This document shows positions 38,219 through 47,577 of a stretch of 57,166 bases of DNA, piece after piece. Source of the stretch: an uncultured Pseudomonadales bacterium (GTDB lineage Bacteria; Pseudomonadota; Gammaproteobacteria; Pseudomonadales; Azotimanducaceae). The notes beneath the pieces are model-generated. The model was not told the origin of the DNA. It searched no databases and saw only the letters and a program-made list of their open reading frames with translations. The first letter of the stretch is position 1. Each line of letters begins with the position of its first letter. The translations under genes were made by a program, and so were the position numbers. Location of the stretch: positions 1 through 57,166 of the forward strand of contig CAJJAX010000034.1 of assembly GCA_905182155.1 (NCBI GenBank). Direction: 5' to 3'.

Positions 38219-39424
38219 ATGAGCGATAAAACCCTAACGCCTGAACAGGCTGAATTCCAAGATTTTTGCCGGGCCTGGTTACAAGAAAATAAACCGGCAC
38301 CGCATCCGACCCCGTTGCCCCAGGCAGCCTATGAAGTGACCGACCCAAGTCATCTGACGTACCTGACTGAGTGGCAGGCAAAGTGTTATGAAGCAGGACT
38401 CATTGCCTCAGACCTGCCGAAGCAGTACGGCGGTCACGGCATGACCGATTGTCAGCAAATTGCCAGTAATGAAGTTCGTTCAGCGGGCGTACCTTACTTT
38501 ATCAATTGGATCGGACTCGGAATGGCGGTACCCACCCTTTTAGAGTGTGGGACCGAAGCACAGAAAGAAACTTTCCTGCCGCCAATCTTTTCAGCAGAAC
38601 ATATCTGGTGCCAAGGATTTAGCGAGCCAGGCGCAGGCTCTGATTTGGCGTCGCTGCAAGCCAGCGCTGTCAAAGAGGGTGATCAATGGATCATTAACGG
38701 GTCCAAAGTTTGGACCAGCCTTGGCCATTTCGCCCAGTACATGTTGCTGTTGGCAAGGCAAGACAAGAACGATAAGTATGGCGGCATCACTTACTTTCTA
38801 GCGCCGATGGATCAACCCGGCATCACGGTCAAGCCCATCCACAAAATGACGGGCGAATCCGGGTTTAACGAAGTCTTCCTCGACAACGCCATTGTTGGCG
38901 ATCATCTCCGCGTCGGCAACGTCGGTGACGGCTGGAAAGTTGCCATGGCAACCCTAACCAGCGAGCGAGGCGCAGGGGTTGGCGTTGGCGCTGTTGTGGG
39001 GGAATCACCGATGGCCGTCATGCAGCAGGTTATTCAATTGGCGAAAGACACCCGACGAAATGGCCAGCGCGTCTGGGATGACCCTGTTTGGCGCGACCGG
39101 ATTGTTAAAGTCTATGAGCGCACCGAGGCCAGCCTCTACAACGGTCGCCGGGCACGGGTCAAAGCGCTCAATGGCGGCGCGATGCGGATCCCCTTGCAAG
39201 GAAAATTAACCGGAAGCGAGATCTCCCAGTCCTTACATCAGATCGCGCTTGGCATCCTGGGCTTGAAGTCCAGTCTTTATGTTGGCGACGAGCATGCCCC
39301 AGCCAACGGGAAATGGCCGCTGGGTTATATGAATACTTATACGGGCACAATCTCGGGCGGCAGCAGCGAAATACAGCGCAATATTTTAGGCGAACGTGTG
39401 CTGGGCCTCGCCAAGAGTAAATAG
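38219..39424 (+). CDS. Acyl-CoA dehydrogenase (first of a pair)
   Basis: An FAD-dependent acyl-CoA dehydrogenase of about 401 residues. FAD/substrate motifs are CQGFSEPGAGSDLASLQ and WIINGSKVWTSLGHFAQYM. The C-terminus is TGTISGGSSEIQRNILGERV. The second acyl-CoA dehydrogenase follows 24 bases later. Closely paired genes of this kind encode alpha2-beta2 enzymes such as those acting on steroid side chains, so a heteromer is plausible. The open frame extends upstream through a 7-bp repeat, but ATG 38219 (MSDKTLTPEQAEFQDF) preceded by AAAGG is the sensible start. Confidence 0.88.
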   Translation: MSDKTLTPEQAEFQDFCRAWLQENKPAPHPTPLPQAAYEVTDPSHLTYLTEWQAKCYEAGLIASDLPKQYGGHGMTDCQQIASNEVRSAGVPYFINWIGLGMAVPTLLECGTEAQKETFLPPIFSAEHIWCQGFSEPGAGSDLASLQASAVKEGDQWIINGSKVWTSLGHFAQYMLLLARQDKNDKYGGITYFLAPMDQPGITVKPIHKMTGESGFNEVFLDNAIVGDHLRVGNVGDGWKVAMATLTSERGAGVGVGAVVGESPMAVMQQVIQLAKDTRRNGQRVWDDPVWRDRIVKVYERTEASLYNGRRARVKALNGGAMRIPLQGKLTGSEISQSLHQIALGILGLKSSLYVGDEHAPANGKWPLGYMNTYTGTISGGSSEIQRNILGERVLGLAKSK

Positions 39425-39448
39425 ACCGGCAAGCCGGCGGAGAACACC

Positions 39449-40576
39449 ATGACAACACCCAAAGACTTTGGATTTGACGACGACATCAACATGCTGAAGG
39501 ATACCTATGCAAAATTCCTCCTTGAGCAAAAGACGACTGAGTCGCTTCGGCCCAGCCTAAAAGGCACAGAAGACCCCTATCACGGCAGCCCCAGGCCAGC
39601 CTACTTTGATACCCAAAATTGGCAAAAAACCGTGGAACTCGGCATGCACGCCGTTGCCATTCCTGAAGCGCAGGGCGGCATTGGCATGGGGCTGGTCGCA
39701 GCCACTGCGCTGGCGGAAGAGATTGGCCGTTATGCGTTGCCAACGCCGCTCAGCAACAACTTACTCGCCGCATTTATTCTTCGGCAAGCGCCAACCGATT
39801 CAGCCAAACAATTGCTTGAGGACATGGCGTCCGGGCTCTGCGCCGCTTTAGCCCTCTATGGCGAGGACGGATCCCTGGAGGCAGACTCGACCGATGTTCA
39901 ATTCAGTGATGGCAAGCTTCTCGGCAGCGCCTGGTATGTAACAGATGCCCAGAAGTGTGATGTTTTGATTGTTGCGGCCCAATGCCAAGACGGGATCGAT
40001 CTTTTTCGAGTCAACCGAGCCGACCCGACGGTTGAACTCAGCCCCGACCGCATTGTTGATCTAACGCGCGACCAAGCACGCGTTGCCTTTCACGCGACCG
40101 ACGCTGAGCCCTTAACGGAGCAAGGCCAAGGCTCACGCTGCCTCAACCTTGCCCTGCCTGCGCTGCTCACACTCACCGCTGCTGACATCGCTGGCGCGGC
40201 AGAATGGCAACTTCAGGCAACCGCCGACTATGCGAAGGTTCGACATCAGTTTGACCACCCCCTCGGATTTTTTCAGGCAGTTAAACATCCCATCGTTGAT
40301 ATGATGATTGCCACGGATGAGACGCGATCTTTGGTTTACCAAGCGGCGGCGGCCTTTGATTTTGATCCGGATGATGCCGCGCGCTGCGCCCACTTGGCGA
40401 AATCAAGCGCTTCAGACACTGCAGAGTTTTGCGCGAACCGCTCGACTCAATTGCATGGTGGCATTGGTTTCACGTGGGAAGCCGATGTTCAGATTTATCA
40501 CAAACGTCAGATGCACAGCCAATTTATGTTTGGTGATGGGGTTTGGCAACGCGCAAAACTCGCGGAACTACTTTAA
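39449..40576 (+). CDS. Acyl-CoA dehydrogenase (second of a pair)
   Basis: A 375-residue, more divergent acyl-CoA dehydrogenase. It lacks a clear EPGAGSD motif in the middle domain, while the C-terminal domain keeps YAKVRHQFDHPLGFFQAVKH and TQLHGGIGFTWEADVQIYHKR. This is the usual look of the partner subunit in two-gene acyl-CoA dehydrogenases, where the active site is shared between unlike chains. The start follows GGCGGAGAACACC. It is probably in one transcript with the upstream dehydrogenase, the SDR and the DUF1330 gene. Confidence 0.87.
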   Translation: MTTPKDFGFDDDINMLKDTYAKFLLEQKTTESLRPSLKGTEDPYHGSPRPAYFDTQNWQKTVELGMHAVAIPEAQGGIGMGLVAATALAEEIGRYALPTPLSNNLLAAFILRQAPTDSAKQLLEDMASGLCAALALYGEDGSLEADSTDVQFSDGKLLGSAWYVTDAQKCDVLIVAAQCQDGIDLFRVNRADPTVELSPDRIVDLTRDQARVAFHATDAEPLTEQGQGSRCLNLALPALLTLTAADIAGAAEWQLQATADYAKVRHQFDHPLGFFQAVKHPIVDMMIATDETRSLVYQAAAAFDFDPDDAARCAHLAKSSASDTAEFCANRSTQLHGGIGFTWEADVQIYHKRQMHSQFMFGDGVWQRAKLAELL

Positions 40577-40612
40577 TTCACCCAACTCGAGAATCTCGTT
40601 AAGGAGCATTTA

Positions 40613-41443
40613 ATGACAGGCCGACTTCAAGGAAAGATTTGTGTCGTCACGGGCGCCACTCGCGGCATTGGCCGCGGTTGCGCCATTGCACTCGCCGAGG
40701 AAGGCGCAACGATTTATATCACCGGTCGATCAAATGGCGACGGTGAACTCACCTTACGCGGCAGTGTTGCCGCCATAGAACAGGCAGGCGGTATTGGTAT
40801 CGCAACCCAGGTCGATCATGCCAACGATGACGAAATCGAGCAGTTTTTCAAGAAGGTTGCGGCAGAGGCCGGCAAGATCGACATTCTCGTAAACAACGTT
40901 TATAAAATACCCAGCCCACCGGCTTGGGGCGGCGGCTTTTGGGATCATCCCATCCATATTTGGGATGACCAGGTCGGCATTGGTCTGCGGGCGCATTACG
41001 TCGCCAGCTGGCACGCAGCCCCACTGCTCTTTGCAGCAGGGCCTGGCGCACTCATGGTGAATGTATCCTCTCCGGGCGGGCAGTCTTATCACTTCTCATC
41101 CTCCTACGGCGCCGGTAAAGCAGGTCTTGATCGCTTGACCAAAGATATGGCCATCGAGCTTGAGCCAAAAGGCGTGGCCGCCGTCGTCCTCTATCCCGGG
41201 TCGGTTGCAACGGAGTTCATAGCGGCCCACGCAGAAAAAAATGGCACGGACCTCAGCGATTCGCAAACGCCCCTCGGCGTTGGCCGATGCGTACCAGCCC
41301 TGGCACTCGCCAGCGACATTATGGCTCGATCAGGGTCAATTCAATGGGTCGAGGACCTGAGCCAAGAATTTGATATTCGGGATGAACGCGGGCAGGTGGC
41401 GCCGCCTTATCGCGCGCGACATACCGAACGAGAAGCTTCATAA
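40613..41443 (+). CDS. Short-chain dehydrogenase/reductase
   Basis: A 276-residue classical SDR. It has the cofactor loop TGATRGIGRG (residues ~14-23), LVNNVY in place of NNAG, catalytic Ser in VNVSSPGG and YGAGK (Tyr-x3-Lys). The insertion with PAWGGGFWDHPIHIWDDQVG resembles the DHRS1-like subgroup. The substrate is unknown; the position after an acyl-CoA dehydrogenase pair suggests oxidation of a 3-hydroxyacyl or cyclic alcohol intermediate. AAGGAG lies before the ATG. Confidence 0.88.
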   Translation: MTGRLQGKICVVTGATRGIGRGCAIALAEEGATIYITGRSNGDGELTLRGSVAAIEQAGGIGIATQVDHANDDEIEQFFKKVAAEAGKIDILVNNVYKIPSPPAWGGGFWDHPIHIWDDQVGIGLRAHYVASWHAAPLLFAAGPGALMVNVSSPGGQSYHFSSSYGAGKAGLDRLTKDMAIELEPKGVAAVVLYPGSVATEFIAAHAEKNGTDLSDSQTPLGVGRCVPALALASDIMARSGSIQWVEDLSQEFDIRDERGQVAPPYRARHTEREAS

Positions 41444-41460
41444 ATCAAAAGGAGAACGAC

Positions 41461-41757
41461 ATGGCTGCTTATTTTATAGCGCAATATCAAGTCAACGACG
41501 CGGCACTCTACGCTGAATACGGCGCGGGCGCGGGCCCTACCCTCGCGAAATATGGCGCCGAACTGGTGGTGCTCGATGTCGCCGCTGAAACCATGGAAGG
41601 CGAGGCACCCGGCGCGCAAACCGTTATCATCAAGTTTGAGTCCACAGAAGCGGCAAAGACTTGGTATAACTCTGAGGACTATCAGGCGGTGGTTGGTAAG
41701 CGCTTAGCCGCAACCAATGGCTATGCCGTTCTATCTCAGAGCATGAACCTCGGCTAA
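41461..41757 (+). CDS. DUF1330 family protein
   Basis: A 98-residue ferredoxin-like (dimeric alpha-beta barrel) protein. It has the family pattern: AYFIAQYQVNDAALYAEY at the start, a middle beta strand, VIIKFESTEAAKTWYNSEDY and a C-terminal A..GYAVLSQ strand. The function of DUF1330 is unknown; these proteins often sit in catabolic operons. It is 17 bases after the SDR and the last gene of this plus-strand run. Confidence 0.85.
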   Translation: MAAYFIAQYQVNDAALYAEYGAGAGPTLAKYGAELVVLDVAAETMEGEAPGAQTVIIKFESTEAAKTWYNSEDYQAVVGKRLAATNGYAVLSQSMNLG

Positions 41758-41785
41758 TCCGACATCACCGATTCACTTTCGAATA

Positions 41786-41818
41786 CTGCCTGCTTGAGCG
41801 CAACAGCCGAGCAGGCAG
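41786..41818. terminator. Hairpin between convergent genes
   Basis: CTGCCTGCT (41786-41794) and AGCAGGCAG (41810-41818) form a perfect nine-base stem with a 15-base loop, placed exactly between the DUF1330 stop and the lpd stop. There is no T-run, so it may act as a bidirectional barrier or RNA 3' end rather than a classic terminator. Confidence 0.4.
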
Positions 41819-41820
41819 GC

Positions 41821-43181
41821 TCAGAGGTGAAGCGGCCGGTCAAAGGCTAACAAGACTGATTCTTGCATCGCTTCGGAGACCGTCGGATGCGGAAAGATGG
41901 TTTCCAGCAGTTCGTGCTCGGTTGTTTCAAGCCCGATGGCGATGACAAACCCTTGGATTAACTCAGTGACCGAGTCCCCAATCAAATGCGCGCCGAGCAA
42001 CGCGCCGGTCTCTGCATCGAAAATAGTCTTAATCATGCCTTCGGTATGACCTGAGACCACGGCTTTGCCGTTGGCATAGAGCGGAAATCGGCCAATTCGT
42101 AACGCACGATCGCCCGCATCCTGTTCTCGAAGTCCAACACTCGCAATCTGCGGAAAGCTATAGGTGCAGCCCGGAATTCGATTCCGCTGAAGGCCTTGCA
42201 CCGCTCGCCCAGCGATGCTTTCTGCCGCAATCATCGCCTCATGCGTCGCTTTATGCGCCAGACACGGCGCGCCCGCCACGTCGCCTATCGCATAGATTCC
42301 CGGTATCGATGTTTGCTGGCGGTCATCGACCACGATGAAGCCACGCTGCATGGCAACACCCAGGGCTTCTAAACCGAGCCCCTGAACGCGCCCCGAAACC
42401 CCAACCGACAAGATGGCCGCATCAAACTCGAGGACTTCCCCATTGATGGTTGCCTGTACACCGCCAGCAACCGATGCCAAGGCCTGGAGTCCTTGGCCGA
42501 CTTGGATGGTAATGCCCCTTTGCGAGAGCGCCTCAGCCGCAAGGGCCGAAATGTCAGAATCCTCGGCAGGCAAAATATTCGGCGCCACCTCAAGCAGGGT
42601 CACGGCTGAACCTAGGGCTTGGTAAAAACTCGCAAATTCAACGCCAATGGCGCCAGCACCGACAATCAGTAACCGAGCGGGTAATGCGGTCGGCGTCATG
42701 GCCTCGCGCGCGCCCCAGATCTGCTGACCATCAATGGCCATTGAACCCAGGCTTTTTTGCTCTGCACCCGATGCAATCACAATACTATCGGTTACGAGTA
42801 GTTGATCACCAACCTGAACCTGCCCGACGGAGACAACGCTTGCATCCCCCGTGAAGACCTGGATTTTATTTTTCTTCATCAGTTGCGCGATCCCCTGGCT
42901 CAGCTGATCCGCGGCTTGTCTTGATTTTTGGACAATTTTTGAAAGGTCAAAGCCAACTGATTTGGCTTGGATGCCAAAATCCTCGGCCGAGCGCATTTGC
43001 GTATACAACTCAGCGGAATGCAGTAGCGACTTCGTTGGGATACAGCCCCAATTCAAGCAAGTGCCGCCAAGGTTTTTGTCCTTCTCAATGATAGCCGTTT
43101 TTAGGCCGAGCTGTGCACCTCGATGCCGGCAGCATAACCTCCCGGACCGCCGCCAATGACCACAACATCAAATTCGTTCAT
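41821..43181 (-). CDS. lpdA: Dihydrolipoamide dehydrogenase (E3) of the aco-type complex (one frameshift)
   Basis: An FAD disulfide oxidoreductase that reoxidises the lipoyl group of the E2 subunit with NAD. The first part, MNEFDVVVIGGGPGGYAA, holds the FAD loop. After a frame change near 43125 the next frame gives TAIIEKDKNLGGTCLNWGC, with the redox pair C-x4-C. The NAD-binding loop is VGAGAIGVEFASFY, and the C-terminal interface has IFPHPTVSEAMQES with the catalytic His-Glu pair. Its ATG overlaps the E2 stop (ATGA). It is the last gene of the acoA-B-X-C-lpd operon. Confidence 0.9.
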
Positions 43182-44565
43182 AGCAGCAACCTATAAGGCT
43201 CGGATAAAAACTCAGCCGAGATGGCGAGCACCGGCAGCAGCAGGCGCACCATCGCCCACATGTGACCCTATCCACGGATACCTTCATTTGCTTGGTTTTG
43301 ATCGGTTTATCACCGTCCCAAGTAAGGCCATCAAACAACTGATTCACACCGAGAATCCCGGTTTGCGGCTGATTGATAATCGGTGTGAACGAATTAACGC
43401 CGAACATCCCCAACGCCGAGATGGTGAAGGTTCCGCCAGCATAATCATCAAGTCCAAGCGTGCCGGCTCGGGCAGCGGCGGCTAATCGGGCGCTCTCCTG
43501 GGCGATTTCTTTCAAATCGAGGTCATGAACATTGCGTATCACTGGCACCAACAAGCCTTCTGGAACCGATACGGCAAGCCCCATATGAACCTCTCGAAGG
43601 AGCGTAATTTCAGTGTCATCAAAACGACTGTTCATCATCGGATGCTGAACAAGGGCTTTTGCGACCGCCTTGATCACCAGATCGGTATAGCTCGGACGCG
43701 CCTGGCCTTCCCATTCCTTAAGCAATTGCCCTCGCAAGCGAACGGCATCGTCCATCTGCGCGGTCATATCCATCGATAGCTGAGCCGCAGTCTGCAAACT
43801 TTGATGCATCCGTTGGGCGATTGTTTTCCGCATGCCTCGAACGGGTACGGTTGATCCCGCCATGGGCCCAGCCGGCGCCGGCACTGAACCCGCGCGCGCC
43901 AACGGCGCTTGATCAAGATCACTCTGCAGGACCCTGCCCTGAGGACCAGAACCTTTAATTTGACTCAGATCGATACCGCGCTCAGCTGCCAATCGGCGCG
44001 CAAGCGGCGACGCGTTAATACTGGCTCCTGAAGCAACTTGGGGCGCAGCGACGCCAGCCCTTTGAGGCTGCAAGGAAGCGTGGGTCACATCTGCCTCGAC
44101 AATCCGCCCGCCTGGTCCAGAACCGGCTAAACCCGCCAAGGTAACCCCCAATTCTGATGCCAAGCGACGCGCGGCCGGTGAGGACTTCAGCCGGCCATCA
44201 ATACTTGCGACAACAATCGGTTCAGGCGCCGCGCTGACCACAGCGGCCGGGGCCTCGGCTTTTGGTGCGTCAACCACAGGATCCGCAGCAGGGCTTGCGA
44301 CCCCTGAAAAATCCGCCGGAATGACCTCGTCTGCCGCGAAGATATAACCAACCACATCACCCGGTGCCAGCATAACGCCCACGTCAGTTGTATGTTTAAC
44401 GACCCCGTCCATTTCAGCATCAACATCGAGATTCACTTTCTCTGTTTCCAAGGAATACAGCATCTCACCTTTTTTGACAGAGGCGCCATCGGCAATAAAC
44501 CATTCCGACACCATGCCCTCGGTCATGGTCATCCCAACTTTTACTAAATAAATTTCTCTGGGCAC
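43178..44565 (-). CDS. acoC: Dihydrolipoamide acyltransferase (E2) with two peripheral-subunit-binding domains (frameshifts at the C-terminus)
   Basis: Transfers the acyl group from E1 to CoA. The N-terminal lipoyl domain has the lipoylated lysine in LETEKVNLDVDAE (about residue 43). Two peripheral-subunit-binding domains follow (SSPAARRLASELGVTL and SPLARRLAAERGIDL), each with GSGPxGR. E2 chains usually have one, so the second is unusual. The catalytic domain carries RGMRKTIAQRMHQSL and FTISALGMFGVNSFTPIINQ. Near 43240-43275 the frame changes at least twice. The expected DHRVxDG motif is seen only as SHVGDGAPAA in another frame, and the real end LAISAEFLSEPYR is in a third, stopping at 43178. 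So the catalytic histidine region needs resequencing. Confidence 0.88.
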
Positions 44566-44574
44566 TCGCTTCCC

Positions 44575-45564
44575 CTAAATCGTTCTTAAAAATGTTTTTT
44601 GTTTGGCCGCTCGCTGCAGCGCCGCCGCCAAATCAACAACCCAAGGTCCACTCCTTGAGATCTGCATTGCAATATTTTGACCGTTCGCAACCACCCGTTC
44701 ACGTTCACCATCCAGCGCAATCACAGATGGGCCCCGAGCCCTCACAACTTTCCCGAATTTAACCAACCGGGTTTTGCTAATACTCACTTTTGCGAACATC
44801 CCTGGGCCCATTGGCGCGAGCAGCTCTCGACCGTCCTTGCCAAACGTTAAGTGCAGTCCAAAATCATCCTGACTCGAGACCGGCCGCACCAAACCGCCGA
44901 GGCTCGTTATCCCCACTGCTGCTGGTTCTGCTCGGCTCAACAGGGCTTCTTTTAATCGACTCGGGTCCAGCAGCGCCTTCGCACCGATGAAGGCATCCCG
45001 AGTGATGACCGCATCAATCAGCGCAATATCCTGCCCTTCCCCCTCAATCTCAACGTCAATCAGTTTTGCCTGACTGGATACCGCATGGCCCTTGACCTTG
45101 CCCGAGGCAATTAACCCAAGTGCCATGCCCGCAACCGTGGCTTCGGCCATGACGGGAAATACGTTATTCGTCCCGGTTGACAACGAAACCAAGGTCGCGT
45201 CGCGCCAACCGCGAGCAAAAGCCCGATTGGTACCGTCTCCGCCCAGCACCAACACCACAGCGCAGTTCTTTTGCGCCATTTGTTCGGCAGCCACAATCGT
45301 ATCCATTGCCGAGGCCGTTCCTGAACTCGGAAGGGCTTCAAACCGAACCCCACGCGGAATCGCCGTTTCTGCTATGGCTTGCTTTACAATCCCGTGTGAG
45401 TCGCTCATGTAGATAAAGCGCGTCGCACCAGCAGCAATGGCGCCTAATACGGCACGCCGGACGATCGCGAGTTTTTCTCGGTTATCAAACACCGAGGCTT
45501 TACCTGCTAAGCGCCTAATATCCTTACCTGATGCAGGGTTGGCAACCAGCCCAACAGCCCGCAC
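44575..45564 (-). CDS. acoX: AcoX-like ATP-NAD kinase family protein
   Basis: A protein of the ATP-NAD/AcoX kinase family, with the conserved GGDGTNRAFARG and STGTNNVFPV motifs and an N-terminal VGLVANPASGKDIRRLAGKA. AcoX genes accompany acetoin dehydrogenase operons, but the reaction is not established. The open frame runs to 45693 through the end of acoB. GTG 45564 lies 4 bases after the acoB stop and begins right at the conserved VRAVGLVANP, so it is the likely start (329 residues). The gene is inserted between E1-beta and E2. Confidence 0.85.
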   Translation of the reverse strand: MRAVGLVANPASGKDIRRLAGKASVFDNREKLAIVRRAVLGAIAAGATRFIYMSDSHGIVKQAIAETAIPRGVRFEALPSSGTASAMDTIVAAEQMAQKNCAVVLVLGGDGTNRAFARGWRDATLVSLSTGTNNVFPVMAEATVAGMALGLIASGKVKGHAVSSQAKLIDVEIEGEGQDIALIDAVITRDAFIGAKALLDPSRLKEALLSRAEPAAVGITSLGGLVRPVSSQDDFGLHLTFGKDGRELLAPMGPGMFAKVSISKTRLVKFGKVVRARGPSVIALDGERERVVANGQNIAMQISRSGPWVVDLAAALQRAAKQKTFLRTI

Positions 45565-45568
45565 GACT

Positions 45569-46570
45569 TTATATCCCCAACACCTTTTTAACTTCTGCGA
45601 CAATGCGCTCAGCATTCGGGATGTAGAGTTTTTCAAGCGCAGGGCTATAGGGCACTGGCGAAAATGGCGCGCCGACTCTTGCAATGGGCGCATCTAGATA
45701 ATCAAAGGCTTCCTCTTGCAGCTGAGCGACGATCTCGCCACCGAAGCCGCCAAACCGGACTGCCTCGTGAACAATCAGGGCGCGATGGGTTTTCTTGATA
45801 GAGGCCACCGCGGTTTCACTATCGAACGGCTGGATACTTCGGACGTCCACGACTTCGCAATCAATTCCAAGCCCTTCTAGGGTTTTCGCCGCAGCCAAGG
45901 CCTCATGCACCATGCGGCCCATCGCAAAAATTGAGAACCCTGATCCTTCACGCACAATCGACGCGCGGCCGATCGGTACTTCATACATTTCTTCAGGCAC
46001 CTCGGCCTGCATGGCAAGACTCATCTTATTCAGCACAACAAAAACCGGATTGTCATCTCTGGCGGCAGCAATGATCATCCCTTTGGCGTCATAGGCATTC
46101 GACGGCATCAATACCTTGACCCCGGGTAGATGCGCAAGGAAGGCCTCCCAACTTTGAGAATGCTGCGCGGCAAGGTTCATCCCGGCACCCGCCATGGTGA
46201 GCACTGTGATCGGTAAGGTTGCCCCACCACCAAACATAAACCGCATTTTGGCCATTTGATTGGCGACTTCATCCATACACTCGCCGAGGAAATCCATAAA
46301 CATGATATCAATAATAGGCCGGCAGCCGGTCGCCGCCGCGCCAACACCCAAGCCAATAATGCCCTTCTCACTAATGGGGGTATCCACAATTCGCCGATCA
46401 CCGAATTCAGCCAAGAGGCCTTGATAGTATCCAAAGACACTACCCGCCTGCCCGACATCTTCTCCGGCCACAAAGGCATTATCCTGCTCTTCGAGGACCT
46501 GACGTACCGCTTCCGTAATTGCTGAGACATAGGGCAACATTCTGGGCCCATTTTTTAATGCTTCACTCAT
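45569..46570 (-). CDS. acoB: 2-oxo acid/acetoin dehydrogenase E1 beta subunit
   Basis: A 333-residue E1-beta chain. It has the thiamin-diphosphate face VAGEDVGQAGSVFG, DTPISEKGIIGLGVGAAATG and IDIMFMDFLGECMDE. The dimer and C-terminal domain carry VVDVRSIQPFDSETAVASIKKT and HEAVRFGGFGGEI. It pairs with E1-alpha, whose stop overlaps its start by 4 bases. The acetoin or branched/other 2-oxo acid substrate cannot be settled from sequence; the adjacent acoX favours the acetoin type. Confidence 0.92.
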   Translation of the reverse strand: MSEALKNGPRMLPYVSAITEAVRQVLEEQDNAFVAGEDVGQAGSVFGYYQGLLAEFGDRRIVDTPISEKGIIGLGVGAAATGCRPIIDIMFMDFLGECMDEVANQMAKMRFMFGGGATLPITVLTMAGAGMNLAAQHSQSWEAFLAHLPGVKVLMPSNAYDAKGMIIAAARDDNPVFVVLNKMSLAMQAEVPEEMYEVPIGRASIVREGSGFSIFAMGRMVHEALAAAKTLEGLGIDCEVVDVRSIQPFDSETAVASIKKTHRALIVHEAVRFGGFGGEIVAQLQEEAFDYLDAPIARVGAPFSPVPYSPALEKLYIPNAERIVAEVKKVLGI

Positions 46571-47553
46571 GATGCGGCTCCTACAAAATAAACATCTTCG
46601 AGCAAATCAGCTTCGGTTGGGAAGGGCGATGCTTCTGCAAACGCGACCCCTTCTTTGATTTCTTCGTTTGCTCGCGTATACACATTTTCAATTTTCTTTG
46701 CGGTCAAAATACCTTGCTTGGTCAGCAGCTTTTCAAAGCTCGCGATGGCATCCCGCTTCTTCCAGGCATCAACCTCTTCGTCGGTTCTGTAGGTCAGTCC
46801 CATGCCGCGAATCCCAACATGATCAAAATACCGATAGGTCTTACATTCGAGCAATGTCGGCCCTTCACCGGCTCGAGCACGCTTGATCGCCTCTTCCGCC
46901 GCCTCATAGACTGCCATCACATCCATGCCATCAACCACCACACCCGGCATGCCGTAACCCGCGGCCCGATCAGCAACATCGGTGACCGCTTGATGGTTGG
47001 TCTGCCGAGTGTATTCACCAAAGCCATTGTTTTCGCAAACGAAAACACACGGCAATTTATACAACGCGGCCATATTTGCGGCCTCGTGGAAACTGCCTTC
47101 ATTGGAGGCGCCATCACCAAAAAATGTCACGGCGACTTGCTTTGTTTTTCGAAACTTATTGGAAAAAGCAGCCCCCATCGCAATGGGCGGGCCGCCACCC
47201 ACAATGCCGTTGGCACCGAGTATGCCGAGCGCCATATTAGAAATATGCATGCTGCCGCCCTTGCCTTTGCAATAGCCAGTAACTTTGCCATAGAGCTCCG
47301 CAAACATCGGCGAGAACTGCCCGCCCTTTGCAATCACGTGGCCGTGTCCACGGTGGGTGCTCGTAATTTGGTCCTTGTTGCTAAGGTGCGCCATGACCCC
47401 CGCGGCCACCGCCTCCTGGCCAACATACAGATGAAGCGCGCCCGGAATCTTGCCATCTTCCATCAACTTCCCGGCCTCTTCTTCAAAGCGCCGAATCCGA
47501 ACCATGCACGAGTGCAAGTCTAAAAGGTTTTTATTGGTTATATTTTTGGCCAC
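46567..47553 (-). CDS. acoA: 2-oxo acid/acetoin dehydrogenase E1 alpha subunit
   Basis: The thiamin-diphosphate-binding chain, with the canonical GDG...N motif in FFGDGASNEGSFHEAANMAA and ENNGFGEYT. The start region LHSCMVRIRRFEEEAGKLM and GALHLYVGQEAVAAG are typical E1-alpha. The frame opens at TTG 47577. I prefer GTG 47553 (MAKNITNKNLLDLHS), since the family rarely extends further, though ribosome-site evidence is weak for both. It is the first gene of a five-gene operon. Confidence 0.9.
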   Translation of the reverse strand: MAKNITNKNLLDLHSCMVRIRRFEEEAGKLMEDGKIPGALHLYVGQEAVAAGVMAHLSNKDQITSTHRGHGHVIAKGGQFSPMFAELYGKVTGYCKGKGGSMHISNMALGILGANGIVGGGPPIAMGAAFSNKFRKTKQVAVTFFGDGASNEGSFHEAANMAALYKLPCVFVCENNGFGEYTRQTNHQAVTDVADRAAGYGMPGVVVDGMDVMAVYEAAEEAIKRARAGEGPTLLECKTYRYFDHVGIRGMGLTYRTDEEVDAWKKRDAIASFEKLLTKQGILTAKKIENVYTRANEEIKEGVAFAEASPFPTEADLLEDVYFVGAAS

Positions 47554-47577
47554 ATTAATTATCCGTTTCAAATTCAA

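Noticed and set aside
46714..47523. Plus-strand 269-codon frame
   Set aside because: It is the antisense shadow of acoA, which has clear thiamin-diphosphate motifs on the other strand.
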